Source: Martensiomyces pterosporus
Taxonomy: Eukaryota > Kickxellomycota > Kickxellomycetes > Kickxellales > Kickxellaceae
DNA: 64,000 nucleotides
NCBI GenBank assembly: GCA_025201845.1
Contig: MU604000.1
Location: 19,272 to 83,271, forward strand
Direction: 5' to 3'
The notes below the pieces were generated by a model. That model had not been told where the DNA came from. It ran no database searches and saw only the letters and a program-made list of their open reading frames with translations. Shown in pieces: positions 39,201 to 49,451 of the stretch. Numbering within the stretch: the first letter of the stretch is position 1; the number at the start of each line of letters is the position of its first letter. A program made the position numbers and the translations under genes.

Positions 39201-40122
39201 GGGTGTGCGTGTGGGAACGGGTGCTTGTGCTCCAGGCAGACACGGATGGCGGTATTTCTGTTGCCATGTTCACTGTACACGGGTTCCCTGTATGCTTTTT
39301 TTTTGATGTAGCCTTTATGTTGTTGGCAAGGGTGTCACTTACGATACGGGAGGCATCACGCTCAAGATTGGCAGTGCGATGCGTGGAATGTCACGCGACA
39401 AGCTTGGCGCATGCGGGCTTGCAGGCTTTGTTCTTGCGACAGGCCTCATTCAGGAGCCCGGCGTGAACATCAGCTGTATTTTGGCGTTTGAGCGCAACTC
39501 TATTGGGCCCAACACGCTGCTCCCCGACGAGGTGGTTGTGTCTCGCGCTGGAGTGCGCGTGCTGATCAACGACACCGACGCCGAGGGACGCCTGGTGATG
39601 ACGGATCCTGTGGCCGAGTGTCGTGAGCGCATTCTGGCTGCCCGTGCAGCTGGCGACAAAACGCGATCTGTCATTTACACAGCAGCAACACTCACTGGTC
39701 ATGTCATCCGTGCGTACGGGTGGTATGGAGCCACTGTTGCCAACGGGCCTGCGAGAAAGGGCAAGTACGACCAGCGTCTTGCTGTATCGGGACTTGCATA
39801 CGGCGATCCCTTTGAGAACAGCATCATGCGCCGCGAGGATCACAGCTTTGTTGCCTCGAAGACGGACAGAGAGGATGTGTACCAGTGCAACGGCCAGCCC
39901 AGCACCATGACCGACCGTGGGCATCAGTACCCCGCTGCCTTCATCATCAAGGCATCTGGATTGGACAAGAATAGCACCAAGTCCGGAGCTGACGCCGCCA
40001 TCCCATTTGTGCATGTTGATATTGCTGGCAGCGCCGAAGACGGTGTTGAGCCTGGACTTGGCCTGTGCGCAATCACTGGAAGCCCAGTGGCCACATTTGC
40101 GGGTGCCTTCTGGTCGGAGTAA
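36252..40122 (+). CDS. M17 leucyl aminopeptidase (five exons)
   Basis: Exons 36252-36534, 36812-37138, 37391-37558, 38716-38785 and 39312-40122; spliced length 1659 bases, exactly 553 codons, 552 residues. Introns are 277, 252, 1157 and 526 bases, all GT-AG, with phases 1, 1, 1, 2. The last exon carries the di-metal catalytic core: GKGVTYDTGG, GMSRDKLGACGLAGFV and NDTDAEGRLVMTDP (the NTDAEGR signature with Asp replacing the usual first Asn-Thr context). It resembles the NPEPL1 / C. elegans LAP-1 branch more than bacterial PepA. M17 enzymes trim N-terminal residues from peptides in the cytosol as hexamers. Exon 3 supplies DMGYGDPERMTP and exon 4 KTWPCVVKLEYRS. Small exon 4 was placed by frame closure and is the least certain part. 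Confidence 0.88.
37559..38715 (+). other. Long intron 3 of the aminopeptidase gene
   Basis: 1157 bases, from GTAAAG to CTTAG, the longest intron in the window. No ORF in it resembles a protein and no snoRNA box pair was convincing. An alternative acceptor at 38676-38677 puts the next exon out of frame, so 38714-38715 is preferred. Confidence 0.7.
38821..38864 (+). repeat. CA-rich tract inside aminopeptidase intron 4
   Basis: GCGCACAC/CACACGCA repeats 35 bases downstream of the intron 4 donor. Their complement occurs as a GT-rich tract near the other end of the same intron. Confidence 0.85.
39160..39218 (+). repeat. GT-rich tract inside aminopeptidase intron 4
   Basis: GTGTGTGCGGGTGTGCG-type repeats about 100 bases before the intron 4 acceptor. 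They are largely complementary to the CA-rich tract at 38821-38864. Confidence 0.85.
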
Positions 40123-41723
40123 TAGAAGCTTCGGTGTGCTCCTCTCCAATTTTTTTTTAGTCAACATGTCTTTGCTGATTGGGTGGAATTGGGGTGGGTC
40201 ACGAGTGTGTCAAAACCAATGTGCGCTCTCTATGGCTGCATGTCTCGCGACAAGCTGCGAGCACAAGATGGAAGGCATTGGCAGGCGGAGGCGACAGAGG
40301 GCCACGGATATCGTCGCAGCACTCGCTCGCGCATTCAGCCGATCGGTGCTGCTTGGGCGTACTGCGTGGCAGCACTCCTCCCCAATTTGGCAAGGATCCA
40401 GGCGGGCGAGCCAGAGATGACGCCAGCTATTGCAGAGGGCACATTGTGGATGGGAGTAGCGGGGAGGGAGGCAGCTACGGCTGATCAGGCATTAAGCTTG
40501 CGCTGTCTTGGAACGCCGGTGTGTGCGTCTGAGCAATACAATGGCTCGTAATTTCCACGTAGGCATTGTCCTTGAATTGCTGTTTTTTTTTTTTGCTGCT
40601 GCTGCTGCTATTTGTACCGTACCCAGCCTCGCCAGCACCATCATCCCAATCCAGCTTGCTCGATGTTTACAGTTATCGACGATGGCTGGAAAAATGGAGG
40701 TGTTGATGTGCGTCCAGGCACTCATGTATATTTGACGGCTTGTGGACAGCACGGAGAATCCAATGAATGAGGTAATTATTAACGCTTTGAAGCATGGACA
40801 AGGACCACAGAACGAGCTAATTTGGACGCACAGACTCCATGAATGGGTGGGATGCGAGGAGCAGGCACATCCCTATTGTGCCGGGGAGCTCAGCCCAGAC
40901 GTAAAAATAACGCTTGCGAGTGCTTTCCCTTGCATGGAAGCACACAGCCCTTTTGTTCTTTACCCCACACTCGCTCGCCCACCTCCACAAAATCCACCCA
41001 AGTGCGCCCAGGACGGCATTGTGGGCAGAAAACGGCGTCGTAGCAGGCATTGTTGAGGCAGCCCACGCAACGAGAGCAGCCAGGAGGAGGGGGCAGCATG
41101 GCAACAATCGGTTTGTCACACATGCAGAGCGAGCGGGCGAGTGCTGGAAAATGCCGGGAGGGCTGTGAGCCATACGAGCAGCCTTTTGGCTTGACTCCAA
41201 TGAGAAGGGGGAACAGGCGAACTGGAGCTGATGTCTGGGCTTGCCGGCGGGTGCGGAAAGGGGGGGGTGTCGCAGAGCTGGGTGATTTACCACACGCCAC
41301 TCTGCTGCTGCTCGCTACACTTGCACATCTTGGGCGCTCGGGATATTAATTGGATTTGCCTGAAGGCAAACAAAAGGGGAACGCAAAGCAGGTTTAAAGT
41401 CAAGGCAGAGCTGGGGCAGCAGAGCCCAAGAGGCTCTGGAGGGGATGGCTGCCTGCCGGTCGGGTGCGGTGAGGCGAGGCAGAAGGCACGCAGCAAAAGT
41501 TAAAAATAGGCAGCAGACTGGCAGTGGCATCTACAGAAGAGAGGGCGAAAATCGTCCCCAGGCAGGCGATACCCAGTATCACCACAGTCGGCTTGAGCTT
41601 GGAGCTTGGAGCCTGAACGACAGCTGGCTTGTCTATGGCTGCTGCCTCTGCTGCCTCTGTGGTAACAATGGGGAGACACAGTCGAGCGAGTAAGGTTGCC
41701 CAGCCTTTGCGCTTGTGGTGGGC

Positions 41724-41753
41724 GGATGGGATGGGATGGGATGGGATGGGATG
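41724..41753. repeat. GGATG pentamer array (6 units)
   Basis: Six perfect GGATG units in tandem. On one strand this gives regularly spaced GGG triplets, a possible G-quadruplex former. Confidence 0.9.
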
Positions 41754-41809
41754 AATAGCCGATTACCTTATCCTGCACAGAAAGCGCTGGTCCCAATCTT
41801 CAAGGTGCA

Positions 41810-41861
41810 GCAGCAGCAGCTTGCCTGTCTGCCTGTCTGCCTGCCTGTCTGCCTGCCTGCT
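41810..41861. repeat. CAG run followed by CTGC/CTGT repeat
   Basis: Four to five CAG units followed directly by GCCTGTCT/GCCTGCCT repeats. The two halves are partly self-complementary (CAG against CTG). Confidence 0.8.
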
Positions 41862-43212
41862 CATTGTGGAGTCTAGCATTCATTTTCCCCCTTTCCCCCA
41901 CCCAAGCGCCTGTGCATGAGCTGTTTGCTTAAAAGAACCCTGCTGTAGCCTCGCTGGTCTCCTGCCACTCCATCCAACCTCATCACATCGCCTTACTTTT
42001 TCCTTTTACCTCTGCTTCCCACCAATTCCTCACAGCAGTACACTTATTCTATACGCCTGCCACGCCCTTGCTGCTCAGGCACTCAACACTCACACCAGCC
42101 TGGTCCAGCGGCTCTCCATTCCCTTATTGTCTTCCATCCTCGATAGCCACAAACCGCTGTGCTGCCAACGCACCACAGCTGCCGTACCTCGCTTGCATCG
42201 CCGCGTTCGTGCCCTTGTCCTTGTCAGCAACACATATTTGTAGGAGCTACGGTCACCCGCCAGCCAAGCTTGTGGTGCTCTCTGCCCTGCCATCTGCAGA
42301 CATACATCGAATCTCGTCAAAAATAAGAGGCAAATCCACCGCTTGCCTGACCTGCAATATCTCTCATCCATCACAGAGGATTCAGCCGCATACACGGCCG
42401 CTCAGGCGAACCGCCCTTTCCGCAACGTAAGTACCGGCGCTAGCTTTTCTCTCCCTGCCAGCAAGCTGCCTCTAAGCGCGCTATAAAGCACACACCCCTT
42501 GTGGTCTGGCGGATGGCTGGCTTGCAATGTGGTTGAAATCACACCCTCGCAAGTCAGGGCAAAGCAAAACATGTGTGCTGCTGCTGCTGCTGCCTCGTCT
42601 ATTCTTAACTATAGCAAATCCCTACGTTTCCGAGCCAGCGCTTGGTTCTCTGTTCTGTGCGCGTGGGCTGGTACGCCGCGCCTGGCATGTACCCTCTCCA
42701 CATCTCATGGCCGCTGCCTGTGCGGTGTGCACCTGTGCATAATGCTACATTGCTCCTTTACTCTCAGTGGGCTTCCCCACCCCACCTGACTTGCTTGTCT
42801 GCGTGCTATGCCGGCTTGAACAGGAAGCGAAAACGAACAAAGCGCTTCATCGCGATTTTGCTGTCTGAGGGAATATTCCGCACAGGCTCATGGTAGAAAG
42901 GCGCTTGCTTTTCCAGGTTTGTTCATTCACGGCTCCGCACGCACGCTGGCACGCAGGCAGCCCCACTCTCGCTTGCTCTTGTGGCAGAGCAGCAGGTTGG
43001 GAGTGAGACTGCGAAGAGAAAAGCAGTTGCTATGTTTGGCAAGGCGCTGCTCAATTGGCGCCAGGCCAGTGTCCTGGCATCCAGATATCTCGGCTCATTT
43101 CCAAAGCAGGATGGAAAATCCTCGCGTCCTTGTTCCATGAGCAAGTCGCATGCTTTTATTTTTCTACTCCAGCCAGCCACCCCCCGCACACACCCGCATC
43201 GCCCACCCACTC

Positions 43213-43289
43213 CACGTACACATGCACACATGCACACATACACACATGCACACGTACACACATACACACATGCACACGTACACAAACAC
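43213..43289. repeat. CA-rich ACACATG/ACACGT repeat
   Basis: Alternating purine-pyrimidine tract of ACACATGC and ACACATAC units, within the probable leader intron of the trihelix gene. Such tracts can adopt Z-DNA. Confidence 0.8.
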
Positions 43290-44522
43290 CCAGCGCCAGC
43301 GCCAACATTCCATTCCAGCTCCAAGCTCCCTTTGCACACCTTTAATTGCAAACATCGTGCAAACGATGGCATTCATGTTCATGGTGAAGATGCGTGGGTG
43401 ATTTGCACAAGATACCCAGAAATTACATGTTTTGCATCTGCTGCCAGCGCTTGTTTTGTTTTCGTTTGCTTGTTTTCTGACACTTCAAACGGCGTTTTTC
43501 TGCTAAAGCGCACGCCATACATCCCGCCTTCTTGGCATCAAGCACCTAAAATAAACCACGCGAATCTCTGCAAACATGCGCTGCCGCTGCTTTCCCCTTG
43601 GCGTCCCGGATCGCTCCTAATAATATCATCGCGTTTCTGTTTGCAGTGCCAAACTACCAACAATCCAGCGCCTCGCATCCCTGCTTGCCGGTATCTGCAG
43701 CCAGCTTGGTGGATGATTGCCCTCACAGGACGATCTGTTCGTCCGCCATCTGTTGGTGCTCACGTTCCAAGTAACCGCTCTCTTGCTGGGCATCGTCGTC
43801 GCTGCTGAGCCCGCTTCAGAACGCTGGTGCAGCTTATAGCCAGCTGCGTGTGTATGTGCTTAAATGCTCGTAGCCCGCCCATCAACTTGCACGCGCGCAT
43901 CGCTTCTTTGTATATCCCGCTTCTCTGCATCCTGCTTGTTCAAACTTTCCCACCCCACTGGGTTCGCTTCTCGACCTCCCCTTTTTAGTACAATGGTGCA
44001 GGCAGGGATGCAGCCTACACCCAGCAGCAGCGGCACCACTTCTTGTTCTTGCAAACCAACACTGCCAATCTACCCTTTCTCCTTTTATCTTCTCTCCACA
44101 GATACTCACTTGTCTTTGCACGCCTGCTCTTTCTCGTCGCTATCGTAGATACAGGCACGCGTAGTAGCCAGTGTAGTTCAGTGCAACGCAAGCTCACTTT
44201 TGCACGCGGCCTGCCCTTGACGCTCAAGGGAAAGACCGATTCCATCGCCATTAACAAAGCCGGGGCCAAGTAGCTGTTGCTGGTACCGCCTCAGCTCTGC
44301 TTACTTTGCCTTGGAGAGCTTGCCCGAGCTTGCTCTTCCACACAGAGCCACGCTTCTAGGATCGGCTGCGCCTACGTGCCAAGCGAGTGCAAAGAAGGTA
44401 GCTTCACACCGTTATATGAGCAGCGACTGGGACGATTGCCCACGCTTCTACCATATAAACAGCCATACACCAGTCTCGCACTGCTTCGTTTGCCAGATAT
44501 CTCTGTATTAGAGCTCGCATCC

Positions 44523-47500
44523 ATGTCAGTGCCTACCGCCGCTCTACCTTCGCTCTCATACCAGTATTCCAGCCATCAAGAGTTGCACAGCGACTCTACC
44601 TGCTACGAGAGAGACTACCACCACCAAAAACACCGCCAAAAGAACAGCCGTCGCGAGGCTCACTCCCCCGCACGCTCGCCGCTATCAGCGTCTCCGCTCT
44701 CCTCCATGCGCCATACAGCCAACCTTCCATCGCCACGGGCTGCATCGTCTGCATCCACATCGTCTTCATCCTTGACCACAACAGCAGCAGCAGCAGCAAC
44801 CGCAGTGGCAGTGGCAACAGCAGCTGCCCCATTTCCGCATTCGAGACATCAGCCGTGGCAGCCGCATCTGGCTACAAGTGATGCAGATGGGATGCATGTG
44901 CGTCGATATAGTCACGACCTCCAGCAGAGCGGCAGCGAGCAAGAAGCGGCAAGCGAGCCATTTAGACCGCACCAGCCACCACATCAGCAGCCTCTCTCTG
45001 CATCTCTCCCACCCATGCCACCACCTCGCACTCTACCACCACCACACGCTGGTTCAACACTTGCATACCGGCCACACTACACACCCACTGTGGCACATCC
45101 CGAGGCAGTGGAGCTCCAACACCCTTCCCAGCCTCACACCCAGCAGCATATAGCGCAGCAACACCAGCAGCAGCAGCAGCCTGGCCCTTTGTTCCGCCAC
45201 CCGCAACAATACCACCGACAGCAGCAGCAGCAGCAGCAGCACTCTTACCAGCACCGCCACTCGGCGCCTTCACTTCACTCGCCTCTCCCCAGCTATAGGC
45301 ATTCGATTCATTCACCGGCTATGCCTCAGCAACAGCCGCCGTCACAGCAACAGCCGCCGTCACAGCAGCAGCAACTTGTTCGCCAGGGACAGGGACATCA
45401 GCAGCAGCAGCAGCAGCAGCAGTACCCATTCATGGCGCAGACGGTCCGGCAACTTGACTCAAACAACCCCGCAAGCATGACAAAGGCTGCACCATCACAG
45501 CACCCGCCGCCAGCACATGCCTCGGCACCATCGCACCACCGGCCATACGACCTGCAGTCGCCAGCCCCAGCATCACGAACCTTTTGGAACCACTACGAAA
45601 CCAGCCTCCTCGTCCAGCTGTGGCTCGAGTTTGAAGCCCAGTTCATGGCCAACAAGCGGAATGCTGGTGTGTGGGCCCAGCTAGCGGAGCGCCTGACTGA
45701 AAGATCGGGACGTCATCGCACGGTGCGGGAGTGCCGCATAAAATGGAAGAACATGTGGGCAAAGCATAGGGTAAGTCACTTGGTCCAGGTCGCCAGCCCC
45801 GCCCTCTTGCTTGCAGTGGCCTGCGTGGGCTTTTCCGCAACCAGACACATCCAGCGTTTCTGCCTGTATTTCTATTCTGCTCGACCTTGCACCATGTGTG
45901 TTTGGAATATGCTTTATTCTGCGCATTTTCTTGCATCTGCCAAGGGGCGCCTCATTTTCTCTGCTCATTTCTCCTTAATTCTGTATTGCAAACCCCCTGG
46001 TGCATTGTTTGGTGATGTCGGCACAAACAAGGGAAGCTCTGTCCCCAGTCACGATGGCTTTCCTGTCCTTCTCCTAGGCTCATGGTTCTATATTTACTGC
46101 ATGCCTCTCCTGCGCCGACATGCATGCTTCTCTGCCTGCTTGGCACCAGCTGCGCTGCGTTGTGCTGTGTGTTGACGTGAGCGCGCGGTAGCAGCCCCCT
46201 TTTGGAAAGCGTGCGGCAGCCAGCCTTTGCACATGAACAGCAGCCCCCTCCTTCCTTTTGCCTCCAGCTAAACAGCCGTGTCTGGAATCTGCCCATGTCT
46301 GTAGGATCTGGTCAACGCCTCCCACATGAGCCTCGATGCGAAGCTGCGCGAGTTCCCCCACTTTTCAGACTTTGTCGAAATCAAGCAGCGGAGCACACTG
46401 CAGTCGTCTGCCAACGAGTAAGCTGACCTGACACCCACCCCACACAATGCATGCTGAACATTTGGCATCGGCTATTTACACAAATCGCGCAGATCATCCT
46501 TTGCGCACACTTGCGCAGGCGTGTGCATGTATGCAGTGCCAGCTGTGTGCGGTGCCAGCACAGCCCTCCCCCGCCGCACACATGGTGCATAGTGCCTGAA
46601 GAAACAAAAGAGAAATTAGTGCGCTGCACACCCCCTGCCCAACCAGCTGCCTCCACATGGGCAGCGCTATTGTTTGCTTGTCTCTTGGAGCGCTGCTTGC
46701 GCCAAGGGGAAGCAGGATGAAAAGGCGCCGGGTGGGATGCCCATGCCAGCAGCAGCTCGCCAGACAATCCGCTGATCAGCATCCACATAAAAGCGCGCAT
46801 CCTTTGAAGATTGCCCAGTAGTCATCTGCACACCCAGCGCACTCAAAGGCGTGCAAAGCATCTCTTGCATATCTGCCTTGCTCCTTCCCAATGCGCACGT
46901 TGCAGCCGAGCAGCCGTGCCTTCCTTCTCTGCCTTGTTTGGCTGCCGTTGCCGCTTGCCGCTTGCAGCCTTGGCGTGCTTTGCACGGGCGAGCCTGCTCC
47001 CCCAAGAGAAACAGCCCGCCGCAGGAACAGGGTTGATCGGCGCTGCTGCTGCCTTGCTCTTCCATCATTCTATTTGCTTGTGCGTGCACACTCGTGCCGT
47101 CTTCGGCATGGCAGTGACTTTTGGGAAAATCGCTGGGCAATCGGCCAGCATGTAGCTGCTACTCATCTCCCCACTCACCTGCTTACCCAATCCCAATTCC
47201 GCTGCATTTGCGCACCCACGCATGGGTCTTGACGTGTCTGCTGATGCACTAACCACACAAGCGCAGCGCCGCTCACCGTTGGCTATTTTTCTTCTTGCCG
47301 CTGTAGCAACACTGCGTCCGAGGGAAAGCTGTCTCCACCAGAGGAGGAGCCACATGCAGCAGCAGCAGCAGCAGCAGGTCCATCTGCCGGGTCACCACAT
47401 ACCCCGGCTACAGGCGATGGTCCCGAGTATGGCCGCTTCTCAGCTTACACAGCCCCGACAGCCATTGTGCGATCACCACCAGGCTCAATATCGCCACCTA

Positions 47501-49026
47501 CTGCACGTGCCGCAACCGACATGACATGGGGCCAAGGAGGGCACGTCGACCACTCTGTCGAAGCCTCTGGTGGTGGCAATGTAGGCTCGTCTGCCGTGTA
47601 CCCCCGCAGATCATCCTCGCCTACTTTTGACCGTACGCCGCTAAGCCGCCAGAGGAGGCAGCTGCCACAGCTGCACATTGCATCTCGCCAGCAGCACCGG
47701 ATTTACCAAAGCCACCAGCAAAGGCATTATGGATATCACTCTGCTACTGGCAGCAGCCATGAAACAGGCGAGGGCAGCAGCATCCTCCCACCAGATGCCT
47801 CAGCAGCCGGCCACCAGCGCGCTCAGCCATTTCAGGCAACTTCCCCGCATTATTCTTCGCACCACGCAAATGTGGGCGCTGGCGACACTGCTATTTCAGG
47901 CCGTGACCACCCTTACACGCCCTTCCCACACCACCACCAGCAGCCAGCACTCTCCACGCCTGCCCAGCCTCTCGAGCCGGCGCGGCACTCGTCGCTTACG
48001 TCGATACTCGCTGGCGGCTCAGACCAGGAGTACTTCCGGCCACAGCCACCAGCAGCTTCGGCAAAGCCGCATGGGTCGTCTGCTCTTCACCACTTGCTGT
48101 CGCCTGCAGTCTCCCACCCCTCTGCTGATACAACACCCTCCTTGCATGCTGTTTCTAGCCACCAAGTCGAGCGCAGGCCAAGCAGCTCGCAGATATCGCG
48201 ACGCAACAGCACTGTCGCCGCCGCCCTACCAACAACCAGCAGCCGGTCTTCACAGATCAGCACAGCTGCAGGCACGTCTGAACATGCCCCTCAAGGTCAG
48301 CGCGATGCGCAAATCACAGACATTCCAGAGATCATGCATCGCATTGACCATATGGAGGCGTTTGATGCTACTAGCAGCGACACGATGCAAGAGGAAGACG
48401 CACATGTAGACCTGGTGGTTGGCCGGATGAGAGCTCTGGTGAAGTCGTCGCCTGCAATGGACATCTCAAACGTTGCACAGCAAATAATGAGCTACATTGA
48501 GAAGGAAAGCAGGCGCAGGCAGCTGCAGAGCGAACGACACCACAGGATCGTCGTTGCACTGGCTGATATCATCTCCGGAGCAAGCACACCTGCCACAATG
48601 TCTTCGGGTGTGGATAGCCGCCGCGGATCCACACGGCAGCAGCAGCAGCAGCACCCGCTGTCTATCACCAACGCAAGCCCACCTCGGTCTGCGCTGCCGC
48701 AAGGTATCCCTGCTGGCAGATCTGCCGGTGACAGCAGCCCCTCTGCAGCAGCGCTAGCACCACCAGCACCAGCCGACCAAGACGCTGCACTCGCCCAGCA
48801 AAGCAGTGGGCCGAACCTGCCAGGAAGATCTGTTAGCGTGGGCGGTAGAGCGAGTCCCGAGTCTGGGCTCACCATATCCCCAATACTCTCCTCGCGAGGG
48901 TCGCCCACTCGGCACAATCAGCCACCCGAGACATCGCTCTTGGCGGCTGGCGAGCCGCACAACCCTCCTCCTGTGGGCGCAGACACGACTGCAAATAGCG
49001 GCGATGCAGCTGCACAAGAAAAGTAA
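44523..49026 (+). CDS. Trihelix/Myb-like (SANT-type) DNA-binding regulator (three exons)
   Basis: Exons 44523-45770, 46305-46417 and 47307-49026 join to 3081 bases, exactly 1027 codons (1026 residues); introns of 534 and 889 bases, phases 0 and 2. Residues about 354-416 form a trihelix-type helix-turn-helix: FWNHYETSLLVQLWLEFE, then VWAQLAERLTER and TVRECRIKWKNMWAKHR. This W/L spacing fits Myb_DNA-bind_4 domains of GT/trihelix factors. It ends exactly at the first splice site, and exon 2 continues with LREFPHFSDFVEI. The rest is His/Gln/Pro/Ser-rich with poly-Gln tracts, typical of activation regions. A second ordered part lies near 790-850 (MDISNVAQQIMSYIEKESR). Nuclear transcription regulator by inference; targets unknown. 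Confidence 0.75.
45150..45423 (+). repeat. CAG-type polyglutamine tracts in the trihelix gene
   Basis: Several runs of CAG codons: about 6 at 45164, 7 at 45220 and 8 at 45397, plus a duplicated QQQPPS unit. Another in-frame GCA run in exon 3 (about 47355-47376) codes for Ala. Confidence 0.85.
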
Positions 49027-49451
49027 CGCCATCAAGCCGCAAACACCTGCACAAGCATATATACCAGATCCATAGGCACACACCCTCTTTTTTTGACGCC
49101 TTATTCTCTAATCCCGACCATATAGAACGCCATCACTACCGCCACGTACCGCCGCCTTCACGCACCCAGCTCTTCCAGCATTGAATTGATCGGCTGCCAT
49201 GTCGCATCTTCCAACATGGCTGGCGCACTCCACTGCAGCGAGCTGCTTTCCCAGCCAGGATCGAGTCGGCTCGCTCGAGTCGCATTCGTCTTTTTTTTTT
49301 TTTTTTGCTCTTTTGGACCCCAACCAGGCTGCTACCACTGCTGCTTTGCGTCCCGCCTTGAATCAAATTTGGATTTCCCGTTCTCAGTTCCTCTTATTTC
49401 TGTTTGCCTGGCTTTTGAAAGGAAAGAGAAAAAACGAAAGCACGCTCAACG
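49027..49451. other. Intergenic upstream of eIF2A
   Basis: No gene. A T run of about 16 bases at 49289-49305 precedes a pyrimidine-rich leader. Confidence 0.5.

Larger units (their letters stand above)
40123..44522. other. 4.4 kb without convincing ORFs; probable leader of the trihelix gene on the right
   Basis: It holds poly(T) at about 40571-40584, a GGATG array, a CTGC/CTGT tract and a CA-rich tract. From about 41930 the plus strand looks like a transcribed leader: TTAAAAG near 41927, pyrimidine-rich sequence, a GTAAGT donor at 42426, then TTTCTGTTTGCAG (ending 43646) and CTCTCCACAG (ending about 44100) as possible acceptors. If right, the trihelix gene has a long, spliced 5' leader with short upstream ORFs. 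Nothing else could be named. Confidence 0.4.

Noticed and set aside
40240..40275. Peptide MSRDKL in the gap downstream of the aminopeptidase, matching its GMSRDKLG motif
   Set aside because: Six matching residues with no similarity on either side. Probably chance, although a fragmentary duplication cannot be fully excluded.
40817..41293. 158-codon minus-strand ORF with a hydrophobic stretch
   Set aside because: No start context, no homology and irregular composition. It lies in a region with many chance ORFs.
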